From Coriobacteriia bacterium (lineage in GTDB: Bacteria; Actinomycetota; Coriobacteriia; Anaerosomatales; Anaerosomataceae), in contig JAUSOQ010000062.1 of NCBI GenBank assembly GCA_030655755.1, forward strand, positions 29,217 to 93,216: a DNA stretch of 64,000 bases, given 5' to 3'. Of this stretch, positions 1 through 9,815 are shown in pieces. The notes beneath the pieces are model-generated. The model worked only from the letters and a program-made list of their open reading frames with translations, was not told the origin of the DNA and did no database searches. Numbering within the stretch: position 1 is the first letter of the stretch; the number at the start of each line of letters is the position of its first letter. Both the position numbers and the translations under genes were made by a program.

Positions 1-416
1 ACAGCGAACAGGGCGCCGGTGATGGCGGCTGTCCGCGTGCCGCCATCTGCTTGGATCACGTCGCAGTCGACGTTCATCGTGTACTCGCCGCCCATGCCAC
101 CCATGTCGACGACGGTGCGCAGAGACCGGCCGATGAGCCGCTGGATCTCGTGAGTACGACCTCCGGGAGCACCCTGATTCACTTCGCGACGCGTCCGCGT
201 GTGCGTCGATGCCGGGAGCAGCGAGTACTCGGCGGTCACCCAGCCGAGCCCCGAGCCGCGTCGCCAGCTGGCGACCTGCTCGGAGATGTTCGCGGCGCAC
301 AGCACCTTCGTGTCACCCAACTCGAACAGACACGAACCGTGCGCGTGCTTCAAGTAGCCTCGCGTCAGCCGGACCGGTCTTAGTTCATCGTTCGCACGTC
401 CACCGCTGCGCTGCAT
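1..416 (-). CDS. rph: Ribonuclease PH (3' part runs off the window)
   Basis: Phosphorolytic 3'-5' exoribonuclease that trims the 3' ends of tRNA precursors, using inorganic phosphate. Translating the minus strand from an ATG at 414-416 gives the family start ([23 protein letters not shown]), then [22 protein letters not shown] and [19 protein letters not shown], which are diagnostic RNase PH blocks. A good AAGGGGG ribosome site sits about 9 nt before the start. It begins 13 nt after the MBL-fold gene stop, so the two are probably co-transcribed. The C-terminal part lies beyond base 1. Confidence 0.93.
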   Translation of the reverse strand, partial: MQRSGGRANDELRPVRLTRGYLKHAHGSCLFELGDTKVLCAANISEQVASWRRGSGLGWVTAEYSLLPASTHTRTRREVNQGAPGGRTHEIQRLIGRSLRTVVDMGGMGGEYTMNVDCDVIQADGGTRTAAITGALFA

Positions 417-429
417 CGGCTATGCCCCC

Positions 430-1179
430 TTATGGAAACGTCAGGTCAAAAAGCTCATCGGCCACGATAACACGGCCGCAGAAGATCTCACTGGCCTCAC
501 GAGCGGCAGCCGCTCTATCTACGGTAGGCCACAGGTGTGACAGCACGAGTGTGCGCACATCCGCTTTCACGGCAAGTTCGGCCGCCTCCCCTGCTGTCAT
601 GTGCGCCACCTTGCCGCGATACGCCGGTGGCAGCGTGGCCTCGGCAAGTAGCACGTCTGCATCATGTGCAGCAGCGATCACCGCATCCCCGGGAGCCGTG
701 TCGGCGGTGTAGCACAGCATGGCGCCGTCATCGATCGCAACGAGGGCGAAGGTAGGCTCGACGTGATCGACCTTATGCGGGATGACGGTGAGATCGCCGA
801 TACCGATGACCCTATCCTCCTCGAGTTCACGCACGAGGAACGCCTCGGCCAGCTCGATACGACCGCGCTGCGAGAGCACCGCGCCCATCCGTTCGAACAG
901 ACCTGGAGGTACATGCAGCGGCATCGGCGGACGCGGACCGTCGGGAGCGTAACGCAGCGCGGCCTGCAACGCATAGACGTCTGCGAAGTGGTCGACGTGC
1001 TCGTGTGTGATGAACACCGCATCAAGCGCGAGAGGGTCCATCACCTTGCCGAGATTGGAGAGCACGCCGTTGCCGCAGTCGAAGAGCACCGCGGTCTCAC
1101 CGCTGCGTATAAGATGTCCGGAACACGCACGGCCCGCATCGGCGAAGCTCGCCGCCGAACCGAGGACCGTCAGTCGCAT
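430..1179 (-). CDS. MBL-fold metal-dependent hydrolase (RNase Z-like family)
   Basis: 249-residue metallo-beta-lactamase-fold protein. It carries the metal-binding signature T-H-E-H-V-D-H near residues 58-64, a further histidine in the HKVDH segment, an aspartate in YTADTAPGD and a late histidine in LVLSHLWP. This pattern is shared by RNase Z/ElaC and related phosphodiesterases; whether it acts on tRNA or on a small nucleotide cannot be told from sequence. It overlaps the end of murI by 10 nt and is followed by rph, so an RNA-processing role is possible but inferred. Confidence 0.85.
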   Translation of the reverse strand: MRLTVLGSAASFADAGRACSGHLIRSGETAVLFDCGNGVLSNLGKVMDPLALDAVFITHEHVDHFADVYALQAALRYAPDGPRPPMPLHVPPGLFERMGAVLSQRGRIELAEAFLVRELEEDRVIGIGDLTVIPHKVDHVEPTFALVAIDDGAMLCYTADTAPGDAVIAAAHDADVLLAEATLPPAYRGKVAHMTAGEAAELAVKADVRTLVLSHLWPTVDRAAAAREASEIFCGRVIVADELFDLTFP

Positions 1180-2093
1180 GCCGACTCGCCCGCATCGAAT
1201 GCTCGCAAAGCCTCACGCAGCCGTCCATCCAAGAGAGCCTCGAGTTCACTGAGCGACACCTGCGCGACATCGGTGGTACGCCGACGCAGCACGCGCCCAC
1301 CCAGCCGCGCGAACTCGTCAACATCGCCGGTCGTGACGTAGCGCTCGAATCGACCTTCGTCCGAGGCGAGCTGGTCTCGTGCCTCCAGGGTGGCCGCCAC
1401 CTCGCGCGCCGTTTCCTCAGCGGAAGAGATCAGACGGACGTTGGCGCCGACAACCTGCTGGATCGCCGCTGAGAGCAACGGGAAGTGCGTACAGCCGAGG
1501 ACGAGGGTGTCGATACCGTTGCGTTTGAGTGGATCGAGATAGTCGCGAGCCATCTCGTAGAACGAGGGACGGATGAAGACATCCGACGACTCTGAGAGCC
1601 AATCCTCGAGCGTGCCCGGACCCATGCGCAGCCCCTGCTCGACCACATCGACAAAACGCGGCGTCGCCACCGAGAACACCGTGGCTCCCGCATCGAGCAG
1701 CCTGACGGCAGCACTGTATACGCCGGAATCTACCGTACCGACCGTCCCGATGACACCGACTTTGCGATTGATGGTCGCCTTGACAGCAGCCCGGGCGCCC
1801 GGCTCGACAACACCCACGACGGGCACATCGAACACCTGCTGCGCAAGTGCAAGCCCCGCTGCCGTGGCGGTATTGCAGGCGATGACAATGAGCTTCACCG
1901 GCTGGCGAGCTAGCCACGACCCTATCTGCAGCACGAATTCGCGGACCTCGTGAGGCTGCCTTGGACCGTAGGGGCAGCGCGCCGTGTCACCGAAGTAGAC
2001 GACGGACTCCTCGGGCAGCGCACGCATGATCTCACGCGCGACCGTCAGACCGCCGAGTCCGGAATCAAAGACACCTATGGGTAGCGTATGCAT
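1170..2093 (-). CDS. murI: Glutamate racemase
   Basis: Converts L- to D-glutamate for peptidoglycan synthesis. The N-terminal GVFDSGLGGLTVAREI block, the first catalytic cysteine in ACNTATAAG and the second in GCTHFPLL are all present. The start at 2093 gives a family-like N-terminus (MHTLPIGVFDSG); a GTG at 2126 overlapping the cheB stop codon is an alternative that would add 11 residues. At about 307 residues it is longer than typical MurI (about 265) because of a C-terminal tail (after about residue 265) with no recognised domain. It sits directly downstream of cheB. Confidence 0.92.
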   Translation of the reverse strand: MHTLPIGVFDSGLGGLTVAREIMRALPEESVVYFGDTARCPYGPRQPHEVREFVLQIGSWLARQPVKLIVIACNTATAAGLALAQQVFDVPVVGVVEPGARAAVKATINRKVGVIGTVGTVDSGVYSAAVRLLDAGATVFSVATPRFVDVVEQGLRMGPGTLEDWLSESSDVFIRPSFYEMARDYLDPLKRNGIDTLVLGCTHFPLLSAAIQQVVGANVRLISSAEETAREVAATLEARDQLASDEGRFERYVTTGDVDEFARLGGRVLRRRTTDVAQVSLSELEALLDGRLREALRAFDAGESACD

Positions 2094-2122
2094 GGGAGCA
2101 GTATATCTCTCTGAAGAGGGCC

Positions 2123-3181
2123 TCACACGAGACCGGCAAGGCGCTCGAGTTCGGCACCGATATCCTGAACACCGAGGACCTTGCGCGCGGCGCCGGCTTC
2201 GATCGCGGCCTTCGGCATCCCAAACACGATCGAGGTCTCCTCGTCCTGCGCAATCGTGAAGCCGCCTGCATCGAACAGCGCCTTGAGCCCGACGGCGCCA
2301 TCGGCGCCCATGCCGGTGAGCAGAACACCAACACCCCGCTCATGACACGACCTGGCCACAGATTCGAACAACGTGTTCGCCGAGGGAATGTAGAGCTGGT
2401 CCTTCTTCGGCTTTGTGAAATGCACGCGATCGCCGGAGACCTCGGTGTTCATGCCGGTCGGCGCGACATAGGCACGGCCTGCGGCAAGCTCCTCACCATC
2501 CACTGCCTGCACGATCTTGATCGCACAATTCCCGTCGAGCCATGACACGAGGCCGGGCACAAAACCGTCGGCGATGTGCTGTGCGATAACGATGGGCAAC
2601 GGGAAGCCAGGGCGCAACCTACCAAGTACGGACAGGAGTGCCGAGGGGCCACCCGTGGACGAGCCGATCGCCACAAGTGATCGAGAGCTGATCGGCGGCC
2701 CTGCAGCAGCAGAACGCGCGCCTCCGACCAGCTGATCGCGCTTGCCACGTATATGCGTGATCACCTTGACGCGAGAGAGCACGCGCACCCTACGGATCAT
2801 GGCGCGACCGATGCTGTCCAGCTCTGCCCAGTCGCGAGGCTCGGGCTTCTTCACGACCTCCAGAGCTCCGGCGGACAGTGCATCGAACGCCCGGCCCACA
2901 CCCTCACCATGCACAGAACTCGACACCACCAGGATCGGCGTCGGCGTGTATGCCATTATCCGCTCGGTCGCGGCAAGACCATCCATCTTGGGCATATGGA
3001 TGTCCATCGTCACAAGATCGGGGCGCAGCCGCTCGACCATCTCGACGCCCTCGGCACCGTCGTGTGCCATGCCGACGATCTCGATATCTGGGTCGCTGCT
3101 CAGTATCTGAGCAAGCATCTCACGGGCTACGAGCGAATCATCAACGATCAGCACTCTGATGTGGCGCGGCAAGTCCAACAC
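2123..3181 (-). CDS. cheB: Protein-glutamate methylesterase CheB
   Basis: Response-regulator-controlled esterase/deamidase that removes methyl groups from chemoreceptors for adaptation. The N-terminal receiver domain has acidic DD at residues 14-15 and the phospho-acceptor Asp about residue 60 (LVTMDIHMPKMDG). The C-terminal catalytic domain shows the serine in AIGSSTGGPSAL, the histidine in IAQHIADGF and the aspartate in LTGMGADGA. Full length at 352 residues. It follows cheA by 26 nt. No cheD or cheC is visible in the operon. Confidence 0.95.
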   Translation of the reverse strand: MLDLPRHIRVLIVDDSLVAREMLAQILSSDPDIEIVGMAHDGAEGVEMVERLRPDLVTMDIHMPKMDGLAATERIMAYTPTPILVVSSSVHGEGVGRAFDALSAGALEVVKKPEPRDWAELDSIGRAMIRRVRVLSRVKVITHIRGKRDQLVGGARSAAAGPPISSRSLVAIGSSTGGPSALLSVLGRLRPGFPLPIVIAQHIADGFVPGLVSWLDGNCAIKIVQAVDGEELAAGRAYVAPTGMNTEVSGDRVHFTKPKKDQLYIPSANTLFESVARSCHERGVGVLLTGMGADGAVGLKALFDAGGFTIAQDEETSIVFGMPKAAIEAGAARKVLGVQDIGAELERLAGLV

Positions 3182-3207
3182 GCTCTCCTTCTCCCGGCGG
3201 CACGGCG

Positions 3208-5469
3208 CTAGCGGATAAGACGCTCCACCGTCTCGAGCAGCGTGTCTTGATTGAACACGGACTTCGTAATGTAGGCATCCGCACCTGCGTCGATCCCCTC
3301 GGCCTTTTCCTCATCACGCTCAAGGGAGGTGACGATAGTCACTGGCAAATGCTTGAGTGTCTCATCGGACTTGATGGCCTTCGTAAGTTGAAAGCCTGTC
3401 ATGTTCGGCATCTGCACGTCGGTGACGACCGCGTCTACCTTGAGCCCGTCGCGCAGCATCGCAAGACCGAGCGCGCCGTCGGTGGCCGTCTCGACCTTGT
3501 AGCCGGCAGCTTCGAAGATGGAGCGCTCAAGTTCGCGTGTCGTGAAAGAGTCTTCACAGATGAGGATGCACTTTGGCTCGGTCGACTTCTCGTTCTTCTT
3601 CCCATTCGACTCCCGGACACGCATCCCGGCCATCCGACGACCGTTCTCCATGAGTTCGGGGACATTGAGGATCGGGATCACTTGCCCCGCTCCAAGCACG
3701 GTGACCCCGGCGATGTTGTCCACGTGACGCAGGTGCGTGCCGAGGTTCTTGATCACGATCTGCTGCTCGCCCACCAGGCTGTCGACGATGAATCCGATTC
3801 GATGACCGGAGAAACCCACAGTCGCGATCGGAATCTTGCCGCCATCACTGGGCGCGCCCTCGATACCGAGAACGTCACATAAGCGCACCAACGGGACAGT
3901 CCGACGTTGACGACGAATGACCTCGTGACCCTCTACCTTGATGGTCTCAGACGCCGAGACACGCAGGGTCTCCTCGATGGATGCGGTCGGCAATGCGAAG
4001 GTACGGTCACCGACCCGAAGCATGAGAGCGCGGATGATAGCGAGTGTGAGCGGTATCGTAAGGTGGAAGGTCGTACCCTCGCCGGGCGTCGACAGCACGT
4101 CTAGCGAACCCTTGAGTCTCTTGACGACGAACTCCCGGACGACGTCCATGCCCACACCGCGACCGGATATCTCGGTGATGATCGCGTTGGTCGAGAATCC
4201 GGTTTCGAAGATCAGGTACTGCGCCTCGCGATCGCTCATCGCCTTAGCTTCTGACGCCGTGATGTAGCCCTTGCGAACCGCCGCTGCCTTGACCTTCTCG
4301 GGATCGATACCCGCGCCGTCATCGGAGATCTCGATCACGATGTGATCGCCCTCCTGCCTGGCGGCGAGATGGATGGTTCCGGCGGCCGGCTTGCCCATCC
4401 CGACACGCTCCTCGGCCGGTTCCAGCCCGTGATCGACGGCGTTTCTCAAGATGTGGACGAGCGGGTCGTTGATCTCCTCCAAGACTTTCTTGTCGAGTTC
4501 GGTGTCTCCGCCCTCGATCACGAGCTCAACGTCTTTCTTGTACTGATGTGCAAGATCGCGCATAGCCCGCGGGAAAGCGTTGAACACTGTGCTCACAGGC
4601 AGCATGCGGAGCGACATCGAGTGCTCCTGCAGGTCCGCAACGACCGTCGATGTCCTGGCAGTATCATCGATATAGTCCTTGGCCGTCATGACGACGAGCC
4701 GCTTCAGGTCCGCCATCTGCTCGCCAAGGAACTCCGCATCGTCGCCGAGCTGGTCTCCACGCTCGGCTAGAAGGCTCACGTACTGTGCCTTCATCCTGGC
4801 CCAGAACTGCGAGATCTCGTTGACCAGTCCCTGCATGCGCCGAAAGTCCTTCACCCGTTGTTCGGCCTTGATCTGACTGATAACGACCTCACTCACGAGA
4901 TTCAACAAGTGGTCGACCTGTGCGATCCGTATCCGAACCGTATTCTGAGCCTTGGACTGAAGCTTCTCCTCTCGAACAGCTTGTACCGAATCGGGCGGCA
5001 CTGCCTCAGAGACGGATTCTGCAGCTCCGGCAGTGGACGACAGCGTCGGAGCGGACGACGGCATCGGGGCATCCGACTTCCCTCCCTCAGACACCACCGC
5101 AAGTCGTGCGATCAGGTCCGTGATGTCGACCTCGGCCGCTACGGGCTTGCCCGCGTTCTCGCAGAGGAACACTATCATGTCGAGCGCCTCGAACAGACCG
5201 TCCGACATGTCTGGCGTGTAGACCATAGCTCCGTCGCGGACCTTCACCATGATGTCTTCGAGCTTGTGGGCGACATCGGCGATCTCCAGCAGACCAACCA
5301 TGCGCGAGCTGCCCTTGAGCGTGTGTGCGTCACGCAACATCTGGTCGATGAGTTCCCGATTGCCCGGGTCCCCCTCCAGCATGATGACGCCCTCATTGAG
5401 CCGCTGCAGGTACTCCGTTGCCTCCTCTTGGAACTTGCCTATGAACGCTGACCGGTCGAACTCGACCAT
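3208..5469 (-). CDS. cheA: Hybrid chemotaxis histidine kinase CheA with C-terminal receiver
   Basis: Central kinase of the chemosensory array. Domain order: HPt with phospho-histidine about residue 49 (RDAHTLKGSS); a short linker and no clear P2 CheY/CheB docking domain; dimerisation helices; HATPase with N-box HILRNAVDHGLEP, G1 DDGAGIDPEKV and G2 SGRGVGMDV; a CheW-like P5 domain; and a receiver domain at about residues 630-753 (CILICEDS...VVTDVQMPNMTG). The CheA-REC fusion is typical of alternative-function or type IV pilus systems rather than simple flagellar chemotaxis. It starts with an ATG 31 nt after the MCP stop codon. Confidence 0.95.
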   Translation of the reverse strand: MVEFDRSAFIGKFQEEATEYLQRLNEGVIMLEGDPGNRELIDQMLRDAHTLKGSSRMVGLLEIADVAHKLEDIMVKVRDGAMVYTPDMSDGLFEALDMIVFLCENAGKPVAAEVDITDLIARLAVVSEGGKSDAPMPSSAPTLSSTAGAAESVSEAVPPDSVQAVREEKLQSKAQNTVRIRIAQVDHLLNLVSEVVISQIKAEQRVKDFRRMQGLVNEISQFWARMKAQYVSLLAERGDQLGDDAEFLGEQMADLKRLVVMTAKDYIDDTARTSTVVADLQEHSMSLRMLPVSTVFNAFPRAMRDLAHQYKKDVELVIEGGDTELDKKVLEEINDPLVHILRNAVDHGLEPAEERVGMGKPAAGTIHLAARQEGDHIVIEISDDGAGIDPEKVKAAAVRKGYITASEAKAMSDREAQYLIFETGFSTNAIITEISGRGVGMDVVREFVVKRLKGSLDVLSTPGEGTTFHLTIPLTLAIIRALMLRVGDRTFALPTASIEETLRVSASETIKVEGHEVIRRQRRTVPLVRLCDVLGIEGAPSDGGKIPIATVGFSGHRIGFIVDSLVGEQQIVIKNLGTHLRHVDNIAGVTVLGAGQVIPILNVPELMENGRRMAGMRVRESNGKKNEKSTEPKCILICEDSFTTRELERSIFEAAGYKVETATDGALGLAMLRDGLKVDAVVTDVQMPNMTGFQLTKAIKSDETLKHLPVTIVTSLERDEEKAEGIDAGADAYITKSVFNQDTLLETVERLIR

Positions 5470-5499
5470 CCGGGTGTTCCTTCCTTCGCAGTCCGATTG

Positions 5500-6723
5500 C
5501 TAGCCGACGATCCTGAAGGCGCCGCCCACCTGGCTGGACTCCTTCGCGATGCCTGCAAGCTGCTCGGCCGCGCTGGCTACCTGCTTACTGCCTGCCGCCG
5601 TCTGCTGTGCCACCGCCGCGACCTCACGCATCGCGCTGACGACCTGCTCGGTAGCGCTCTTCTGCTGCTGCGTGGCAGCCGATATCTCCTTGGCAGCAGT
5701 GGTAGTCTCTTCGATCATGTCGAGGATCTGCTCCAGGCTGTCGCCGGTCACTCCCGCAAGGTCGACGCCTGACTGCACCTGACGCAGTTCGGCCTCCGTG
5801 GAGATCACAAGGTCGTTCGCCGCACCCTGGATCTCGGTCATGATGATCTCGATCTCCCTCGTCGATTCGACGACCGACTCGGCCAGTTTGCGAATCTCGA
5901 TGGCCACGACCGAGAATCCTTTACCCGCTTCACCGGCCCGCGCAGCCTCAATGGCTGCATTCAACGCGAGTATCTTCGTCTGGTCTGCAATGCTGTTGAT
6001 GATAGTGAGTACCTGGCCGATCTGTTGACTACGCTCGCCCAACGACAGGATCTTGTTGGCCGACGACTGCGAACGACTCTTGATCTCCTCCATCGCACTC
6101 AGGGTGTTCATGACAGCCTGCTGGCCGGACTCCGCGCTACCGAGAGACGCCTCGGCCATGCGCACCACCTGATCGGCGTTCTCGGCGATCTGGCGATATG
6201 TCGCCGCAAGCTCCTCCATCGTCGCCGTGGTCTGGCTGATCGAGGCGGCCTGCTCGGCAGCCCCAGAGGCCTGCTGCTCGGTGGCCGAGAGGATCTCGCT
6301 CGATGCCTGGTCAAGCCGGTGCGAGGACTCCTGGGTCTGCTTGATGAGGTAGACGATGAGATCGAGCATCTGGTTGTAGGAACGCGCCAGCACGCCGAAC
6401 TCGTCTTTCGACTCGCATTTGACCTTGCGTCCGATATCGCCATCGCACGCGGCAGACACGCTCATGGCGACCTCGGTGAGCGGCGCCATGAAGTGCATAC
6501 CGATCCTCACATACGCGTACACGAATACGATGGCCGAGATGGCGAACGCGCCCGACACGATCAGGACATCGGTGACGAGACCGACCCGATCGGTGAAGCG
6601 CTCTTTGAACACGAGCCACGCGACGATGACCGCGAACGTGTTGAGAAGTAGGACCAATCCGAGGTTCACCAGCGAGTATTTCAGCAGGAAGGTGCCCCGA
6701 ATCTTATCGATGAGTCGCCGCAT
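5500..6723 (-). CDS. Methyl-accepting chemotaxis protein
   Basis: Transmembrane receptor that feeds CheA. It has two hydrophobic segments near the N-terminus (about residues 14-36 and 47-68) separated by only about 10 residues, so there is almost no extracytoplasmic sensor domain. A HAMP-like region and a long coiled-coil signalling domain follow, with the conserved tip [21 protein letters not shown] and flanking Gln/Glu-rich methylation stretches. The chosen ATG at 6723 is preceded by AGGAGCGGAG; a GTG at 6744 overlapping the cheW stop codon is an alternative. The lack of a periplasmic domain suggests it senses an internal or membrane state. Confidence 0.93.
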   Translation of the reverse strand: MRRLIDKIRGTFLLKYSLVNLGLVLLLNTFAVIVAWLVFKERFTDRVGLVTDVLIVSGAFAISAIVFVYAYVRIGMHFMAPLTEVAMSVSAACDGDIGRKVKCESKDEFGVLARSYNQMLDLIVYLIKQTQESSHRLDQASSEILSATEQQASGAAEQAASISQTTATMEELAATYRQIAENADQVVRMAEASLGSAESGQQAVMNTLSAMEEIKSRSQSSANKILSLGERSQQIGQVLTIINSIADQTKILALNAAIEAARAGEAGKGFSVVAIEIRKLAESVVESTREIEIIMTEIQGAANDLVISTEAELRQVQSGVDLAGVTGDSLEQILDMIEETTTAAKEISAATQQQKSATEQVVSAMREVAAVAQQTAAGSKQVASAAEQLAGIAKESSQVGGAFRIVG

Positions 6724-6740
6724 GGTCTCTCCGCTCCTCG

Positions 6741-7298
6741 TCACTCGTTCTCGCCAATGGGTGTCAGTATCTTCTCGAGATTGATGACGCCTACGAGACG
6801 CCCGTCAAAGTACACAGAGCCGCTGACCCAATCTGCCTGCCCGCGGTCTGCAGTTGCAAGCGATGGCTCCAGCGCGTTTGCGGGCACTTCGACGATGTCG
6901 CCTATCTCGTCCACAAGCAAGGCGCTCACGCATTCCTCCGTTGAGGCGACGATCACGCTGGACTGCTCGGCATCCATAGTGTGCTCCAACTGACCCGACA
7001 TGTGCATCAACGCCGCCAGGTCGGTGACCGAGACGATCTCTCCCCGGATGTTCACGATGCCGCGAATATAGTCTGGTACGCGCGGAATCGGTGTGATGCT
7101 GTAGTCGTTGTAGATCTCACGGACACTCTCGATACGGATCGCATACCACTCGTCAGCCAGCCTGAAGAGTAGCAGCGACATCAAGTCGACCTGTGCCTCA
7201 CCTTGACCCTCGCTCGCAAGGGACTCGGCACGGCGTCGCAAGATGTCGATCGCCGCATCCGAGAACCCGTCAAAACCCCTGGAAGTCACTTCGCTCAT
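6741..7298 (-). CDS. cheW: CheW-like adaptor protein (copy 1)
   Basis: About 185 residues with one CheW domain: [22 protein letters not shown], then [23 protein letters not shown] and the C-terminal [20 protein letters not shown]. It couples the receptor to CheA. A 45-residue N-terminal extension precedes the domain. The ATG at 7298 overlaps the stop codon of the upstream cheW (ATGA), an arrangement typical of translational coupling; an ATG at 7307 is an alternative. Confidence 0.9.
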   Translation of the reverse strand: MSEVTSRGFDGFSDAAIDILRRRAESLASEGQGEAQVDLMSLLLFRLADEWYAIRIESVREIYNDYSITPIPRVPDYIRGIVNIRGEIVSVTDLAALMHMSGQLEHTMDAEQSSVIVASTEECVSALLVDEIGDIVEVPANALEPSLATADRGQADWVSGSVYFDGRLVGVINLEKILTPIGENE

Positions 7299-7864
7299 CG
7301 CTCCCATCCCTGGACGAGGTCATCCACAGAAGCGAGGGCGTCCTCCGGAACGAGGCGCTGTGAGTCAAGGACGAAAAGCAACCCGTTATTCAGGCGGGCC
7401 ACCCCGATGAGTCTCTCTGAGATGGTGTACAGGCGCGATGGCGCCTGCAGCGGTATACCGGTGAGATCTACGACATCGTCGACCTCATCGACAAGGTACG
7501 CCACAAGACGCCCCCCGACATGCGCGAACACCAGCGGAGTGTCGAGACGATACGGCGCCGCAGGCATAGCGAGCAGCAGCCTGAGGTCGATAAGCGGTAC
7601 GACCGTACCGCGGAGATCGATCATCCCCACAAGTGCAGCCGCAGTACCCGAAACGGACGTATATTCGACGATCTGCTGAATCTCCTGGACCGCCTCGATG
7701 GGCAGCGCGTAACGCTGTCTGTCCACCATGAACACGATCACTTGACCGAGCCCGACCTCGAGATACTCCCCGGTTGACTCGGATTCGCTGACTATAGCAG
7801 CGGATGCGGACTCCGCGACTGATCCAGTCATCGCCTCGGGTTCTGTTCTCTTCTTTCGCGGCAT
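7295..7864 (-). CDS. CheW-like adaptor protein (copy 2)
   Basis: 189-residue CheW-domain protein: VIFMVDRQRYALPIEAVQEI, ALVGMIDLRGTVVPLIDLR and DEVDDVVDLTG are standard CheW blocks. A low-complexity Ser/Glu-rich tail of about 40 residues precedes the domain. It is only distantly similar to the adjacent CheW. Two CheW proteins in one cluster are seen in Pil-Chp and Frz-like systems, where each may serve a different receptor or CheA surface. It follows the GspE-like gene by 12 nt. Confidence 0.9.
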   Translation of the reverse strand: MPRKKRTEPEAMTGSVAESASAAIVSESESTGEYLEVGLGQVIVFMVDRQRYALPIEAVQEIQQIVEYTSVSGTAAALVGMIDLRGTVVPLIDLRLLLAMPAAPYRLDTPLVFAHVGGRLVAYLVDEVDDVVDLTGIPLQAPSRLYTISERLIGVARLNNGLLFVLDSQRLVPEDALASVDDLVQGWER

Positions 7865-7876
7865 TCGTCCACCCCA

Positions 7877-9805
7877 TCAGCCCGAGAATCGCAACACTCT
7901 GTCGAGCTCTTCAACACTTACCTCGCCCGCCACCACGCGCGCCAGACCGGATGCCACGAGCGATCGCATCCCCGCTTTGGTCGCTGCGGCGACGATCTCC
8001 GCTGCGGAGCCGCTTGCGGCAACCGCCGCGCGTACCGGCTCGGTGAATGGCAGTACTTCGAAGATGCCGGTCACGCCACGGAAGCCGGTCTTGGCACAGT
8101 TGGGACAACCCGAACCGCTCTTCGAGACCAAACCAGCGGGAGCACCCGGGATCTTGGCTGCGAGCGGACTCACGGTCTGGGAGCTACAGTTGGGACAATT
8201 CAGACGCACCAGACGTTGACCCACTCCGAGCGTGAGCGCAGCCGCAAGACTATGGGGCTCTGCGCCGAGATCGAGCATACGCCGTACACTCGACGAGATG
8301 TCTGCGGCGGGGAACGTGGCGATCACCAACTTGCCGAGCCCTGCGGCCTCGACGGCGAGGTGTACATCCTCGACTGTCCGCAGGCCATCCACAGCGATGA
8401 CATCGGTGTCCTGACGCAATCCGGCTGCGATGAAGTTCGCGGTTGGAATCGGCGATCCCGGGTTGACCATGACCTGCGCGACCGCTGGTATCTCATACTC
8501 GACGGCACGCTCCACCGAGTAGACCGTCTTACCGACCGATGCGGCATGCGCGATCAGTGCATAGTATGTGGAACTGCCCCCGCCCGCCACCGGCGCAGCA
8601 ACCAGCAGTAGTCCACGTCCGCGCTCGACCATCGCCTTGAGCACACGTTCCTCAGCCTCGGAAATACCCAGCTCGGCAAGTACGCGCGGCTGCGGACGAT
8701 GCGGCGTAAGACCGATCACGAGACGCTGTCCCGCAATCGTCGGCACGACCGAGATCGTCAGCACGATGTCTTTGTCACCGATGCGTGTGTGGACACGACC
8801 GAGCGCGGGCATCGTAGCCGGCACACCAGCGAGCTTGCCAAAGGACTTGAAGGCGTCAACCAGTGCACCCTGCATAGACAGTGGGGCGCTGCCCGCCTTC
8901 TCAAGGCCGCCCTTCACACGGTAGACCAGGAAGAAGTCCTCCTTGTAGGGGAGTAGATGTATACGTGATGCACCATTCGCGACCGCGTCCTCTAAGATCT
9001 CCGTGACCAGCATCGTGACCTTGCGAACATCCGCGACGGCGAGCACGTCGAGGTCGATCGCGGGACGGCCTTCAGCTGGTGTCGCCTCGGCAATCGTCTT
9101 GATCGACTCGGTGGGCACGGGCTGCTCCAGCGTCGGAGTCTCAGCGGCCGACTGTGCCGGCGCCGACGACTCGCCTTCAATCGTGAACTCGTCGGCTGTC
9201 GGTATGACCGGCTCCTCCTCGACGATCGACGGCGCGGGAGGCGCTTCATAGCCGAATGCAAGCTCCAGCGCGGGTTCGGGCTCCAGCTCGAGTTCGGACG
9301 CCTCTGCGACGACGTGAGTCTGCTCAACCACCGGTGTGGCTGGTGCTACCTCCACAGCAGAATCATCGCCGTAGTACTGCACGATGGCGCCAAGCACAGA
9401 CGCAGAGTCCGCGAGCACCGGCTCAAGCTCGAGTCCGATCTCAGCTGAGACGTCGTCCAGCTTGAAGACATCCATGGGATCACCGATGGCCACGGTGAGC
9501 ATGCCCTCGATCTCGAAGAGCGGCAGCAGCCCACGGGCACGTGCGACCACTGCGGGCACGAGAGCAAGCGCTTCGTCCTCCGGCGCGTAGCTTGAGAGAT
9601 CCACGCTCGGCACGCCCATCTCGTGCTCGAGCACGGACGCTACGTCGGCGCCCGTGACGAATCCACGCTCGTGCAGCACGGACCCTATATCGGTCCCGCG
9701 CTCGCGGGCGACATCGCCCACGCTCGCCAGCTGTTCGACCGTAATGAGCCCCGCAGTCACAAGGCTGTCGAGCACGCGGGTCGAGATGTCCGTTGACTCT
9801 GGCAT
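7877..9805 (-). CDS. GspE/PilB-like pseudo-ATPase with N-terminal MshEN-type domain
   Basis: About 642 residues. The N-terminus (about 1-150) resembles the MshEN/GspE-N domain of type II secretion and type IV pilus ATPases (LGLI-type repeats, LPLFEIEGMLTVAIGDP), some of which bind c-di-GMP. An Ala/Glu/Pro-rich linker leads to a GspE-like C-terminal fold that still has the two CPNC cysteine pairs (about residues 538 and 570) and GVGQRLVRLNCPNC. Catalytic motifs are lost: Walker A reads APVAGGGSST instead of GPTGSGKT, Walker B reads AVDGLRT instead of VGEIRD, and the His box reads ATFPAAD. A regulatory or binding role, not motor ATPase, is inferred. The start at 9805 is preceded by GTAGGAG. Confidence 0.82.
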   Translation of the reverse strand: MPESTDISTRVLDSLVTAGLITVEQLASVGDVARERGTDIGSVLHERGFVTGADVASVLEHEMGVPSVDLSSYAPEDEALALVPAVVARARGLLPLFEIEGMLTVAIGDPMDVFKLDDVSAEIGLELEPVLADSASVLGAIVQYYGDDSAVEVAPATPVVEQTHVVAEASELELEPEPALELAFGYEAPPAPSIVEEEPVIPTADEFTIEGESSAPAQSAAETPTLEQPVPTESIKTIAEATPAEGRPAIDLDVLAVADVRKVTMLVTEILEDAVANGASRIHLLPYKEDFFLVYRVKGGLEKAGSAPLSMQGALVDAFKSFGKLAGVPATMPALGRVHTRIGDKDIVLTISVVPTIAGQRLVIGLTPHRPQPRVLAELGISEAEERVLKAMVERGRGLLLVAAPVAGGGSSTYYALIAHAASVGKTVYSVERAVEYEIPAVAQVMVNPGSPIPTANFIAAGLRQDTDVIAVDGLRTVEDVHLAVEAAGLGKLVIATFPAADISSSVRRMLDLGAEPHSLAAALTLGVGQRLVRLNCPNCSSQTVSPLAAKIPGAPAGLVSKSGSGCPNCAKTGFRGVTGIFEVLPFTEPVRAAVAASGSAAEIVAAATKAGMRSLVASGLARVVAGEVSVEELDRVLRFSG

Positions 9806-9815
9806 GACGCGGCTC

